Below are positions 36,181 to 45,047 of a DNA stretch of 49,507 nucleotides, piece after piece. The DNA is from a virus. Location: the IMG/VR virus record IMGVR_UViG_3300023176_005235, positions 1 through 49,507 of that record; one strand, given 5' to 3'. The translations under genes and the position numbers were made by a program. The notes beneath the pieces were generated by a model, which had not been told where the DNA came from, searched no databases, and saw only the letters and a list, made by a program, of their open reading frames with translations. Position 1 is the first letter of the stretch. Each line of letters starts with the position of its first letter.

Positions 36181-36619
36181 GGTTAGCCTCTACTGGTGTT
36201 TTAGCACTTTTTTCTTCATCAGTCAATGGTGCACCACTTGCTAATTCAAAACATCTAAGTGCATTCATTGTACCACGATTAACTTTAAATTCTATGTCAG
36301 CGGGATCAGCAATTGCTTTCTTCCCAATATCACTTGAAAACTTTTTGTTCAAGACATCAACATCTTTTTTGAACTGTTTGTTTTCTTCTTCTAACTGCTT
36401 GTTTAACTTTTGAACAGATTCTATATCAGCTTGCATCTGCTCAATAAGTTCGTTCTGGGAGTTAATCCCATCTTCTAACTTTTTATTGTTTGCTTCTGAC
36501 GTAGCCAGATTGGCTTTTAGGCTGGTAATGTAACTCAAACCATACCATGCTCCACCACCAATAACAACCACAATCAACAATATAGCAATATATTTTATCG
36601 CACTTCCAATACCAAACAT
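36131..36619 (-). CDS. Inner-membrane coiled-coil protein, i-spanin candidate
   Basis: 162 residues: one N-terminal membrane helix (AIKYIAILLIVVVIGGGAWY), then about 80 residues of coiled coil (NNKKLEDGINSQNELIEQMQ, ADIESVQKLNKQLEEENKQF) and a C-terminal periplasmic domain with a Cys pair (NALRCFELASG, ANRECPSLIDP). Orientation N-in, C-out is expected. It pairs with the overlapping lipoprotein as a probable spanin system. Confidence 0.65.
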   Translation of the reverse strand: MFGIGSAIKYIAILLIVVVIGGGAWYGLSYITSLKANLATSEANNKKLEDGINSQNELIEQMQADIESVQKLNKQLEEENKQFKKDVDVLNKKFSSDIGKKAIADPADIEFKVNRGTMNALRCFELASGAPLTDEEKSAKTPVEANRECPSLIDPNYTPAAN

Positions 36620-36626
36620 AAATTTA

Positions 36627-37385
36627 TCATCCTACATAAACTTCAATATCATTCTTCTTTCTATTACTTAGTTTGTTCCATGACCCACCACCGTTACGAT
36701 TGAAACGAATGGCTTTAACTTGGTCACCATTTTGTAAAACAATAACTGCTTTTGGGTTTCTTCTAGCGAAACTGTAAATACCTTTTTCTACCTCGTCCTC
36801 GAGGTCTAGGTATTCAGACCACTGCTTATATTTTTTCTTACCTTTTTTAAATCTATCTATAACTTTACTACTTACATTAAACGTAGCATACTTTCTACCA
36901 CCTTTACGTTTAATAGTTGGGTAGTCTACCGATGCCCCTGCTGTATTTGAAGCTGGAGCACCTGCAGCACCCCCACTAATTTCTTCAAATATTTTTAAAT
37001 ATTGTCTAACAGTTATTTCTTCTTCTGCTAGAACAACACCGTTTTCCATAAGTTTGAGGGCATCATTTAATTTTTCTGCCATTTGGGAGGTACTTCTATT
37101 ACCTGTTTCGTATGACTCTTTAATCAGCCAGAACGCAGCAACAATGTTCCTAAGTTTACTTTCACCTCCAGGAAGTTTATTAATAATCCTCTTTAGATTA
37201 AAAACTAATCTTGTAAGATAATTATATGCGTCTTTTTCTTGCGCAGTTTTTAATTGTGATGCTTTCTTCAAAATTTTACCTTTATCATCAACGATACCCA
37301 GCTTGTATGCTTCGGTATCTTTAAATGGTTTTACCAATAAAGATAAAATTCTGTAAGCTACTAAATTATCAACCACTCTTGACAT
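36627..37385 (-). CDS. Conserved T4-like phage protein
   Basis: 252 residues: MSRVVDNLVAYRILSLLVKP, FKDTEAYKLGIVDDKGKILK, NYLTRLVFNLKRIINKLPG as an N-terminal helical domain. A Gly/Ala/Ser linker (GGAAGAPASNTAGASVDYP) and a basic C-terminal part (FKKGKKKYKQWSEYLDLEDE, GDQVKAIRFNRNGGGSWN) follow. The N-terminal pattern occurs in marine T4-like phages in the structural region; a head or neck role has been suggested, but I cannot support it. It overlaps the DUF7207-like gene by one base. Confidence 0.6.
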   Translation of the reverse strand: MSRVVDNLVAYRILSLLVKPFKDTEAYKLGIVDDKGKILKKASQLKTAQEKDAYNYLTRLVFNLKRIINKLPGGESKLRNIVAAFWLIKESYETGNRSTSQMAEKLNDALKLMENGVVLAEEEITVRQYLKIFEEISGGAAGAPASNTAGASVDYPTIKRKGGRKYATFNVSSKVIDRFKKGKKKYKQWSEYLDLEDEVEKGIYSFARRNPKAVIVLQNGDQVKAIRFNRNGGGSWNKLSNRKKNDIEVYVG

Positions 37386-37756
37386 TAAATTTTCCTTAGT
37401 GTAGAAACAATGCTATTATCTATACTTATATCAGATGTTTTGATGTTGTGCTCAGGAACTTCATCTGGCATCCTCCCCAGATATATCAAAAATGTTGTCA
37501 GAGCATTCCAGCTGTCTTCGTCAATTTTATAGAATAACATATTTGTTGTACTATCGCCAAAGATATTATATAAAACGATTATGTGATTTAGTATTAGTCT
37601 TTCTCTTAATACATTATTATTCTTGTATCTAGAAAATAATTTTTTAAGATAAAGAAATCGTTTTAAATCTTCTTCAAATTCTTGTAAACTATGACACTGT
37701 GGATTATCATAGTGGTTCATAGCATAGACAAGAAAGTTGTTTTCGTTCAGCTTCAT
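37385..37756 (-). CDS. DUF7207-like T4-type phage protein
   Basis: 123 residues: MKLNENNFLVYAMNHYDNPQ, CHSLQEFEEDLKRFLYLKKL, then RERLILNHIIVLYNIFGDST and a C-terminal WNALTTFLIYLGRMPDEVPE. This order (NFxxYAxxHYDNPQC, ERLILNHxIVLYNxFG) matches a small conserved family of T4-like phages. Helical and soluble. Function unknown. It starts just after the terminator at 37771-37792. Confidence 0.7.
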   Translation of the reverse strand: MKLNENNFLVYAMNHYDNPQCHSLQEFEEDLKRFLYLKKLFSRYKNNNVLRERLILNHIIVLYNIFGDSTTNMLFYKIDEDSWNALTTFLIYLGRMPDEVPEHNIKTSDISIDNSIVSTLRKI

Positions 37757-37770
37757 TATATGATATAGTC

Positions 37771-37792
37771 AAAATGGGGGCATGCGCCCCCA
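37771..37792 (-). terminator. Rho-independent terminator
   Basis: Minus strand TGGGGGC, loop GCAT, GCCCCCA, then TTTT. It follows the virion-like gene at 37811-38314 and probably ends the structural transcript. Confidence 0.85.
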
Positions 37793-37810
37793 AGAACCAT
37801 ATATCTAAAA

Positions 37811-38314
37811 TTATACGTCAGGAAACTCTGAGTCGTCGTCCTGATCGCCTGTTATTGAACCCATAGCGACCAATGTTTCGTACTGAATACGTCCAGCACG
37901 ACCACCTGTACCTTCGATACGTCTTACCCATCCAGCATGTTGAACTGGATTACCGTCGGCAGCAATTTCAGTTGCCTCAGTTGGGTCAACACCAAATACT
38001 TTAGTTGGGTCACCCATGTCTCCAGAAGTTGAAGTTGCTTCTGATGTTGTTACATACTCTGGCTTCTCAGAAAGAGTATATGCTGCAGCAACAGCAACTG
38101 ATGTTAAAGTTGCTCCTGGGACACCAGCCTCAACTACTGCTGATGCATCACTAGCAATAGAAACAATTCTGTAATCTTCACCAGCGATACGAATATAATT
38201 ACCTACAACTGCTTCAGTTGTGAAAGCAGTAGAAGTTCCAGTAACTGTACCATCAGCAGCAATAGCAGCTGTTCCGCTTGCCGTTTTGCTATCTTTGTTA
38301 CCCCAAAGTGCCAT
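37811..38314 (-). CDS. Virion structural protein (marine T4-like type)
   Basis: 167 residues, low in charge and rich in Ala, Thr, Gly and Val: MALWGNKDSKTASGTAAIAA, TVTGTSTAFTTEAVVGNYIR, then GWVRRIEGTGGRAGRIQYET. It is beta-rich like a head decoration or virion surface protein; the GTGGRAGRxxxETLVAMG ending is typical for structural proteins of marine T4-like phages. It stands between a terminator and the Lys-rich gene, so it is likely highly expressed late. The precise place in the virion is unknown. Confidence 0.7.
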   Translation of the reverse strand: MALWGNKDSKTASGTAAIAADGTVTGTSTAFTTEAVVGNYIRIAGEDYRIVSIASDASAVVEAGVPGATLTSVAVAAAYTLSEKPEYVTTSEATSTSGDMGDPTKVFGVDPTEATEIAADGNPVQHAGWVRRIEGTGGRAGRIQYETLVAMGSITGDQDDDSEFPDV

Positions 38315-38329
38315 TGTTAATTCTCCTTG

Positions 38330-39499
38330 TTATCGATTTGAATTAGGTAGATTTAAAGTGTGGTGAGCGATACCACCATATGATTTTTTGGCGGTTACCT
38401 TTTGGTTGGCTCCCGACTTTGAACCCACAGGACGACCACGACCACGCTTCACTGCAGGTTCAGCTGGCTTTTTGGGTGCGTCTTTATCATCACTATTATA
38501 CGAAGTACCATAGGTTCCCTTATGTGTTACAACTCCAGGTCTACCCTTGTCGTACTCATATTCTTTTAAATATTCTGCGAATGAAGGTGTATCATAATCT
38601 TCCTTCTTTACAGATGCTTCTTTTGCTTTCATTGCTTTCATTCTTTCACGATGCTTTCTAAATACATCATCGTTCGCTTCTTTGCTTGATGGAGTAGTTT
38701 TACGAGCACCATATTCACCTGTATCAACTTCTTCTCTCATTCCTTCTTCCCTTTCTGCTCCGAGTTTAGCAGCGATTGCCATTTCTCTTTTCTTTTCTTT
38801 TGACTTACCTTTGAACTGTGGAGCATCAGACTTTTGAAAATCTTTAATAACATCGCCCATGTCAGTTTTAGCAAGATCCATTTTCTCTTCAATAGACTCA
38901 ACTTCTTCTTTCTTCATCTGCTTTTGCTTTTCCATTTCAGCTCTACGCTCAGCAGGTGAAGGAATACGAACAGTTTTAACGTTGGATTTATCTTGCATCA
39001 TTCTTGACAATGCTTTTCTTGCCATACTTTCTTCCATCTCATCGCCACGTTTCTTGGCTTTTTCTTTTTCGTCCTTTTGCTTTTGACGTTCAGCATCAGT
39101 ACCGCTATTGTGGAAGTTAATTCTGTGCCTTGGATGCACCTTATTATCTTTACCCATTTCCATGTCAGAACTATACATGTCTTCTTTTTTTGTTTGTCCG
39201 CTCATGCCTTTTTTCGCTAGGTGTTTGGCAATTGATGGACCAAGACCATATTTACCAGCTTTGGCTGGAGGATTTTTTCTTGGTGGATCTGGATCAAATG
39301 GAGGATCTTTTGCCTCAGTTTTTACTGGCTTTTTAATGGTAACAGGATAAACCTTACCACCCATCATAAACTTATCTTTGCCAGCACGATGAGCCGCAGA
39401 TGCTTTTGTGATAAACTCGTTAGCATCCTCTTCGTAGTCAGAAGGAACTTCAATCTGAACTCTCTCAGTTGCCTTCTTTAGATCTTTATATTTTTTCAT
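38330..39499 (-). CDS. Large charged Lys/Glu-rich protein with AT-hook-like end
   Basis: 389 residues, very rich in Lys, Glu and Met. It begins MKKYKDLKKATERVQIEVPS, then DANEFITKASAAHRAGKDKF and MMGGKVYPVTIKK. A long disordered, helical-charged middle (QKQKDEKEKAKKRGDEMEES) follows. Near the end is VKRGRGRPVGSKSG, an AT-hook (RGRP) motif that can bind the DNA minor groove. It could be a virion-associated or DNA-packaged protein, but this is inference. The similar RGRGRP motif in 45394-45615 is notable. Confidence 0.55.
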   Translation of the reverse strand: MKKYKDLKKATERVQIEVPSDYEEDANEFITKASAAHRAGKDKFMMGGKVYPVTIKKPVKTEAKDPPFDPDPPRKNPPAKAGKYGLGPSIAKHLAKKGMSGQTKKEDMYSSDMEMGKDNKVHPRHRINFHNSGTDAERQKQKDEKEKAKKRGDEMEESMARKALSRMMQDKSNVKTVRIPSPAERRAEMEKQKQMKKEEVESIEEKMDLAKTDMGDVIKDFQKSDAPQFKGKSKEKKREMAIAAKLGAEREEGMREEVDTGEYGARKTTPSSKEANDDVFRKHRERMKAMKAKEASVKKEDYDTPSFAEYLKEYEYDKGRPGVVTHKGTYGTSYNSDDKDAPKKPAEPAVKRGRGRPVGSKSGANQKVTAKKSYGGIAHHTLNLPNSNR

Positions 39500-39535
39500 T
39501 TTCGAAATTTCCCTAGCTTTTTACAGTTATATTAT

Positions 39536-39802
39536 TTATTCCTTTACGATTTCCAAAACTAAATCGCCATCGCCCTTCAATAATCTATGGTAGGACATTT
39601 TTGGTATAAAATAATCCTCATCTTCCTCTAATCTCACTGGCAACTCATTATCTTTTTGAAGCATCCAACCTTTGCCAATTAAAACTTTTATTGTTCTGTC
39701 TTGTTTATCTCTATGCCAAACTAAAAAATCTTCGTCTAATTCTTTAGGAAACCTTCTTATGGTATGCCACGGTAAATCTAGATCATAATATACTTCGCTC
39801 AT
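39536..39802 (-). CDS. Small hypothetical protein
   Basis: 88 residues: MSEVYYDLDLPWHTIRRFPK, FLVWHRDKQDRTIKVLIGKG, then acidic EEDEDYFIPKMSYHRLLKG. Beta-rich and charged; no membrane segment. It stands between two structural-type genes with a six-base gap. No family recognised with confidence, though I recall similar small proteins in marine T4-like structural clusters. Confidence 0.55.
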   Translation of the reverse strand: MSEVYYDLDLPWHTIRRFPKELDEDFLVWHRDKQDRTIKVLIGKGWMLQKDNELPVRLEEDEDYFIPKMSYHRLLKGDGDLVLEIVKE

Positions 39803-39808
39803 ATTTAA

Positions 39809-40375
39809 TTACCAGAAGAAGTTTCCACCTCCAGAAAGTCCTAGTTGTTTGGCATACCTTGGTGTTCTGCATGCCCAATAACTTGGAGTTGTTTTATCAT
39901 TTCTAGTACTACACTTATGCCTAGCAGCAAAACTTGCTCTGGCTTTAGGATCATTCAATTTAACTGACAATCCTGTAGTATCTCCCCACTGAACCTTCTT
40001 AACATTTTTAGTCTGAGGATCTCTAACATAAACATAAAACTTTTTAGATCCACCACGCTTTGGTTTGTTTAGTTCAACGTCATCCTTTTCTTCCGTATAC
40101 ATAGGACAATCTAGAGGAACATGTTCTCCGTTAAACTCAGCAAATTCACCAATTTCTGTTTCTTCTAATAGAGCCTTATCAACTCCAAATACTTCTAAAG
40201 TTCCCTCAGCTACCATCTGCCTAGCAGTTTGCCATAAAGCAAAATACTGTTCTGATCCAACACGGTAAACGTTTTCCTTCAAAGGAACTTCGTTTTCTAT
40301 GTGCCAATCTATGGCTTCAGTAGCCTCTGTTAAATTTTGATCAACAGGATTTAAATAATCTTTAAACTTAATCAT
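39809..40375 (-). CDS. Phage protein with DUF5872-like C-terminal domain
   Basis: 188 residues. The N-terminal half is acidic; the C-terminal part KKFYVYVRDPQTKNVKKVQW, GLSVKLNDPKARASFAARHK, then SYWACRTPRYAKQLGL is a small conserved domain of T4-like phages (FYVYVRDPxTxNVKKVxxG...ARxSFxARHxC...YWxCR). Cys and His residues suggest a metal site. It overlaps the 764-residue gene by four bases. Similar domains sit in tail or head accessory proteins; function unknown. Confidence 0.65.
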   Translation of the reverse strand: MIKFKDYLNPVDQNLTEATEAIDWHIENEVPLKENVYRVGSEQYFALWQTARQMVAEGTLEVFGVDKALLEETEIGEFAEFNGEHVPLDCPMYTEEKDDVELNKPKRGGSKKFYVYVRDPQTKNVKKVQWGDTTGLSVKLNDPKARASFAARHKCSTRNDKTTPSYWACRTPRYAKQLGLSGGGNFFW

Positions 40376-42666
40376 TTTGTAGAACTCTTATGCGATAGTC
40401 TTTTCTTTTCTAATTGACGAACACGTGGTACCATCTTTATTGCTATCCTATTTAGAATAGGTGTTAGACGCTTAACTCTAGCTTCTAATCTTTCTTTTTC
40501 TGCAACTGAAATCTTTTTAAGATCTCTACCTTTAGTAAATCTTTGCTTTAACGCTTTGACTGCTAACCTTCTTGCTCTTTTATTGATAACCTTCATTGGG
40601 GAATATCTTTTTAAGGCAATCTTAACAGCTCTCTTACGTTTTGCTTTTGTGCGCATCAATCTTTGCTTAGCACGAATTCTTTCTATTCTTGATAAAACTT
40701 CGTCAAGCACTTCAAGTTCTTCGTTGACTTTTTTCTTATCCTCATCGTCAACTTCTTCACCAGTTTCATCATCAACCATCTCAAAGTCGTCGTCATCATA
40801 AGCATGGTTTACGATATCGTCGTCGGTAATACCTTTAGCGACCATATCTGCTATCTTTTCAATTTTTTCATCAGTCATCTCTTCGCTATCATCATCTTCC
40901 TCAAAGAAAGCATCATATGACTTGTTATAGTTGACACCTAAAGTTTTACCGTCGTCTTTAAGTTTAATTTGTTTGTCTGCTTTTTTAATTTCTTCAGTGC
41001 GATACTCATGCTTCATAGTATCTAATTGAGGATTTTCTTTCTCGTCCTTTTTACCAAGCAATCTCTTCAAATCTTTATAGCTCATAATAGATTTTGCTAG
41101 ATTGTAGTTGCTTGATGTATCAATTTTTTCTGACTCAAACTGACCAACCTTAGTAGTTCCATCAGGTTGCCTAATTGCTTCCTCCAGATCAGTAGCATCT
41201 TCACGTAAGTCTTTGTCTGCTCCGTGGTAAGTTCCCTTACCTTTAGTAACATATGAGTTTACTCTAGCAAGTCCCCACTGCTCTGGTGTAGTTCCTGGAC
41301 GATGTCCTGAGTTCCAAGCAGCAACACCACGCTTATAAACTTTCATCAAAGTGCTATATGACATCCCAGACTTTTGCGCTTTCTTTTTTACAGCTGCATT
41401 TTCTTCTATCGTTTCTTCTTTTAATCTAGATGCCTGAGTAGGAATCATCTTTTCATCATAGTTAATTCCTGCCATCTTAGCAGTCTTCAACATGTTCAAC
41501 AAAATTTTATATCCGTTCTTAGACATTGGCAACTTGCGAGCATTTCTAAGACCCATATTTACCAGTTGTTCTGGATTACTTTTCTTTTGCGCATCTTCAA
41601 TACCAAGTGTTGTAGCAATAATTCTAGCAACTTTGATTTTATCCGCAGCAGTAAATTTTATTGATTCCATGTTTTCTCCGTAGAGTTCTTTATATTTTTT
41701 TGTATGCTTTGAGGGTTTTGTTTTAGCAGTCTTATCTCCTGGAGCTGGTTTATATGCTTCAGGATCTTTGTCGCTTAACTTGTCTGCCTTGTTCCAGTGT
41801 GCTGCTCTAGCTTTAGCTGTAGAAGGTGACAACCCACTAACATATTTTTTTGGTAAACCTGATTCTTTATCTTTTGCTACTTCATTTAGAGGAGATACTT
41901 CTTGAAGCCACTTACTAACAAGCGATCCGTCTTCTTGTTTCAATAGCAGATGATTAGAACCTCTCTTAACTATTTCTAATTGAGAGCCATCACACTCTAC
42001 TAGTTCTCCAACATTATATATTTCTTCTTTAAAATACTTTTCTCGTATATCGTCAACTTCAAACTTAATAGATTCTTTAATAGGATCTAGTCCCATACCA
42101 GATCTAACTTCGTTCATCAATCGTTTAGCATCCATAGTAGTTAATGTGTTAGGAACGCCCCTCTTAAACGCATTAAAGTTACCTTTTTTAGCAGCTTCAC
42201 GCATTTTAGTAGCTGACATACCAGAAGCAGAATCACCGTCAGGATCTCTTTCTCCTGCGGAAATTACTTCTATACTATCAAAATTGTATTCTTTACCGTT
42301 GTATCTATCGAGTAGCGTTTTAAATTCGGATACTCTATCACTACCAGCAACTAACACGATACTCTTGTATTTTTTGTTTAGATGCTTAACAACCTCGATA
42401 ATTGTTCGCATATTATCTGTAGCTGCAACAAACTTAGTTCTGGGGAACATTCTCCTCAGATAGTATACTTTACGGGCAACAGGGAGAGGATTTTTCTTAG
42501 AATCTTTAGTTTTCGATACAAAAACTGCAGAATCTGAGCCGACAGATAGCTTCTTGACTGCTTTTACTAGCAGTTCATGCCCTATTGTGGGAGGATTGAA
42601 TCTACCAAATGCGAATACAATTTTCTTATTCGGCAGTTCATTTAAAAACTGTCTATAACCTTTCAT
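40372..42666 (-). CDS. Nucleotidyltransferase fusion protein (NMNAT/cytidylyltransferase-like)
   Basis: 764 residues in several modules. Residues 1-170 are a nucleotidyltransferase: VFAFGRFNPPTIGHELLVKA carries the HxGH-like motif (TIGH), and GERDPDGDSASGMSATKMRE the second SATxxR-type loop. Next are a region with KYVSGLSPSTAKARAAHWNK and one with WNSGHRPGTTPEQWGLARVN, both small domains common in T4-like structural clusters. An acidic stretch (EEDDDSEEMTDEKIEK) follows. The last 110 residues are extremely basic (MRTKAKRKRAVKIALKRYSP). The enzyme head with a basic tail suggests a virion-associated protein or a head-core protein. The substrate is unknown. A late promoter lies 32 bases upstream. 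Confidence 0.7.
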   Translation of the reverse strand: MKGYRQFLNELPNKKIVFAFGRFNPPTIGHELLVKAVKKLSVGSDSAVFVSKTKDSKKNPLPVARKVYYLRRMFPRTKFVAATDNMRTIIEVVKHLNKKYKSIVLVAGSDRVSEFKTLLDRYNGKEYNFDSIEVISAGERDPDGDSASGMSATKMREAAKKGNFNAFKRGVPNTLTTMDAKRLMNEVRSGMGLDPIKESIKFEVDDIREKYFKEEIYNVGELVECDGSQLEIVKRGSNHLLLKQEDGSLVSKWLQEVSPLNEVAKDKESGLPKKYVSGLSPSTAKARAAHWNKADKLSDKDPEAYKPAPGDKTAKTKPSKHTKKYKELYGENMESIKFTAADKIKVARIIATTLGIEDAQKKSNPEQLVNMGLRNARKLPMSKNGYKILLNMLKTAKMAGINYDEKMIPTQASRLKEETIEENAAVKKKAQKSGMSYSTLMKVYKRGVAAWNSGHRPGTTPEQWGLARVNSYVTKGKGTYHGADKDLREDATDLEEAIRQPDGTTKVGQFESEKIDTSSNYNLAKSIMSYKDLKRLLGKKDEKENPQLDTMKHEYRTEEIKKADKQIKLKDDGKTLGVNYNKSYDAFFEEDDDSEEMTDEKIEKIADMVAKGITDDDIVNHAYDDDDFEMVDDETGEEVDDEDKKKVNEELEVLDEVLSRIERIRAKQRLMRTKAKRKRAVKIALKRYSPMKVINKRARRLAVKALKQRFTKGRDLKKISVAEKERLEARVKRLTPILNRIAIKMVPRVRQLEKKRLSHKSSTK

Positions 42667-42697
42667 TATTACCCATCTATATAATTAACTGTAAATA

Positions 42698-42705
42698 TAT
42701 TTATA
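42698..42705 (-). promoter_or_regulatory. T4-type late promoter
   Basis: TATAAATA on the minus strand, 32 bases before the nucleotidyltransferase fusion gene. It matches the T4 late -10 consensus, and no -35 box is needed for the phage late sigma factor. AT-rich flanks reduce certainty. Confidence 0.6.
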
Positions 42706-42716
42706 TAATTTTTATT

Positions 42717-43574
42717 TTAATTATCTATCAAAAGTACATCAAATGCAGCTGTCATACGAGCATTATTTGAACGAACTGTAGCTCTTACGTCAACATCTGA
42801 TTTTTCTGGTATAGCTACTGGAAATTGAAAAACGTAGTTATATGGTCCACCAGCACCTGAAACCTCAAAACTGTGTCCAACTCTAAATGCATCTTGACCA
42901 AAATATCTAACAAACATATCCCCAGTTGCATCTGCTCCATACTGCACTGATGCTATTCCTTGCATAAGGTATGCAGTTTTTCCTGCAGGAACTGTATAGA
43001 TAGCCATTAAAGTTTGAGATTTTTCTATGTTAATTCTCAGTACTTCTGTTCCACCTCGAGAAACTCTTATCTGAGAAGTATTAGTACCATTAGTACTATA
43101 TGCACGGTAAACTCGTTTAAATGTTACTGAACCTGTAGCAGTGCTTCCACTAATTGTAAAATCTTCATATGTTGGCTCGTAATTTTCATCAAGTCCTTCT
43201 ACTCTAAACGTTAATCCATTATCTGTAGTTACTGTTGAACCATTAGCAGCAGTTGTTAAAACTGTTAATGTGCCAGCAGTATTAAATGCCGACCAAGGGT
43301 ATGCTGTATCACTTTTGTCCCAGACAGTGCCACTTGTATTTTGAGACATCGCAGGAACAGCACCAAATTTGTGTATAAATGTGTGTCCAGCAACTAAACC
43401 TTGAGAAATAGATAATCCCCATGGCTGTAAACTTGCCCCTATGGCTGATCCAGAAATATTTGCATCGACATAAATTGGATTTAAAGAACTATTAACAGAC
43501 GTGTCTTTACTGACTGGGATTGGATTTCCCTCATCATTTTTTATTTCCTGATTATCTGTAAATAAGTATGTCAC
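42717..43574 (-). CDS. Virion structural protein (fibre/decoration-like)
   Basis: 285 residues from a GTG. Thr/Ser/Gly/Asn-rich and beta-rich throughout: YVDANISGSAIGASLQPWGL, GLVAGHTFIHKFGAVPAMSQ, then IRVSRGGTEVLRINIEKSQT, GKTAYLMQGIASVQYG, AFRVGHSFEVSGAGGPYNYV and a final MTAAFDVLLIDN. The pattern FIHKFGAVPAMSxNTxGTVWDxxD is one I know from virion proteins of marine phages. It overlaps the SNase-like gene by four bases. Its place in the particle is not known. Confidence 0.7.
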   Translation of the reverse strand: MTYLFTDNQEIKNDEGNPIPVSKDTSVNSSLNPIYVDANISGSAIGASLQPWGLSISQGLVAGHTFIHKFGAVPAMSQNTSGTVWDKSDTAYPWSAFNTAGTLTVLTTAANGSTVTTDNGLTFRVEGLDENYEPTYEDFTISGSTATGSVTFKRVYRAYSTNGTNTSQIRVSRGGTEVLRINIEKSQTLMAIYTVPAGKTAYLMQGIASVQYGADATGDMFVRYFGQDAFRVGHSFEVSGAGGPYNYVFQFPVAIPEKSDVDVRATVRSNNARMTAAFDVLLIDN

Positions 43575-43984
43575 AGTTTAACCTTTCCTTCAGCAATAAG
43601 TCTTTCACGATTTGCCATATGCTGATCTTGAACAAGTTTTTTATTTTCTCCGTTGTACTGTACAGCATGACCCTCTTCGATAAGTCTTTCTGAGATCATT
43701 CCAACTGGAGTCCAAAAGTCTCCAAGGATACGACCAAACTTACCTTTAGAATCATATTCTTTACAGCATAAGATAGACTTCTTACCTAGCATTTCTTTCA
43801 ACCTTGCTTTACTAGCAAGACCAAATATTTTTTCTACCTTGTCTCTGGTTCTAGATTCTGGAGTGTCTATACCTGATATTCTAACTCTCTCATCTTTTAA
43901 TATGATACCAAATCCTAAGTCAATATCAATATCAACAGTATCCCCATCTACAACACGTTTAATAATAGCGTGATATTCGTACAT
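43571..43984 (-). CDS. SNase-like nuclease (thermonuclease fold)
   Basis: The start at 43984 (MYEYHAIIKRVVDGDTVDID) overlaps the previous stop (TAATG) and has GGAG nine bases before it. The 137 residues keep the SNase order: VDGDTVDIDIDLG (Asp), DERVRISGIDTPESR (Arg and Glu/Asp catalytic part), KSILCCKEYDSKGKFGRILG (Arg). Calcium-dependent cutting of DNA and RNA is expected. T4-like marine phages often carry such a nuclease among structural genes; it may act on host DNA or as part of the virion. Confidence 0.85.
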   Translation of the reverse strand: MYEYHAIIKRVVDGDTVDIDIDLGFGIILKDERVRISGIDTPESRTRDKVEKIFGLASKARLKEMLGKKSILCCKEYDSKGKFGRILGDFWTPVGMISERLIEEGHAVQYNGENKKLVQDQHMANRERLIAEGKVKL

Positions 43985-44814
43985 TAAATTACTCTCCATC
44001 CAGAACGATAAACCATCTGTATACCGCCATTGTCCATTTGCAAACTAAATCCACCCGCATCATTATCTACTGTGCCTGAAGCATTTATAGGATTTGTGGA
44101 AGCATTGCCTGATTCATCTTTAATAACCAACACTCTACCATTGGTAGCAGTCGATGGTAATGTTATTGTTACAGTACCAGCGTAGTTAACACCAATATAC
44201 CAGTCTCCATCTTGGACTATATATGTATCAGTCTCAACTAATGTTGTATTGTAAACAACATCTCCAGTTTCAATGGTGTCGCCAATCCACTTCTTTGTTG
44301 TGGCATCATACTTTAAATACTTACCATCTTGTTTAGCTGAATTGCGATTAACATCATCCAAAAACTCTAAACGAACTTCACCAGATCCTGGACCATGCGC
44401 TGAGATTTTTCCTAACCACTGCTCAAGATGTTTTATCTTTTTGCGAATATCATCTACATCTCTAGAGGGTGCATCTGGATTTGGTTGCTGAAAAGTTTTA
44501 CCAGTAAGGTATTTGTTTACCTCATCCATATCTAAAGTTTGCTCATCAACCAAAGTTTCTTCTTCTTTGATTGGCTCTGGCAAAACTTCTGCGATAATCT
44601 GTTGAGCTTCTTTTTTACCTTCTGTTTCTTCAGGTAATATTTCTACTTCTTTTTTGATAGAAGATAACTGAGAAAACAAATCTGATAAATCTGATTTGAC
44701 ATTTTCTTTGACTTCTGCTCTTACGCTGGCAATAAGTTTCCCTGTAGGATCATTCTCAGAATAATCCTTTTTGCCTTCAGAAATAACTTTTAGAAAATCT
44801 CCTAAACCGCTCAT
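43984..44814 (-). CDS. Short-tail-fibre/baseplate-like structural protein
   Basis: The start at 44814 (MSGLGDFLKVISEGKKDYSE) overlaps the previous stop (ATGA). About 276 residues. The first 160 are acidic and coiled-coil (ASVRAEVKENVKSDLSDLFS, DDIRKKIKHLEQWLGKI). Then come KYDATTKKWIGDTIETGDVV and a beta domain TYIVQDGDWYIGVNYAGTVT, LPSTATNGRVLVIKDESGNA and MDNGGIQMVYRSGWRVI. The second part is the repeat domain of tail-fibre proteins in marine T4-like phages (YxIxxxDxYIGVNxxGxxTITLP). A role in host recognition is likely. Confidence 0.72.
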   Translation of the reverse strand: MSGLGDFLKVISEGKKDYSENDPTGKLIASVRAEVKENVKSDLSDLFSQLSSIKKEVEILPEETEGKKEAQQIIAEVLPEPIKEEETLVDEQTLDMDEVNKYLTGKTFQQPNPDAPSRDVDDIRKKIKHLEQWLGKISAHGPGSGEVRLEFLDDVNRNSAKQDGKYLKYDATTKKWIGDTIETGDVVYNTTLVETDTYIVQDGDWYIGVNYAGTVTITLPSTATNGRVLVIKDESGNASTNPINASGTVDNDAGGFSLQMDNGGIQMVYRSGWRVI

Positions 44815-45047
44815 GCTAACGCTAGTAATCCTTCCGCAGCTGCCACAATGTAACGGCAAGCAACTTCGTCATCAGCAAGTTCCTGTGCTGCTCTAACTTC
44901 TACGATCTGCTGCACTAAGAAGTCATATTCTTCTTTGTTTAGATCGCCATCTTTATACTGCTGTTCAAAAGTTAACAGGTCTTTCGCTAATGATGCTGCT
45001 GGTCCATCACCAGTAGCAACTTGTCTAAGTTCTTCTAATACGCTCAT
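44811..45047 (-). CDS. 78-residue hypothetical protein
   Basis: The start at 45047 (MSVLEELRQVATGDGPAASL) overlaps the lipoprotein stop; the longer frame needs a TTG. AKDLLTFEQQYKDGDLNKEE and a helical C-terminus (QQIVEVRAAQELADDEVACR) follow. Acidic and helical. It is coupled to both neighbours. Proteins of this shape occur beside tail-fibre genes in T4-like marine phages. No function known. Confidence 0.6.
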   Translation of the reverse strand: MSVLEELRQVATGDGPAASLAKDLLTFEQQYKDGDLNKEEYDFLVQQIVEVRAAQELADDEVACRYIVAAAEGLLALA

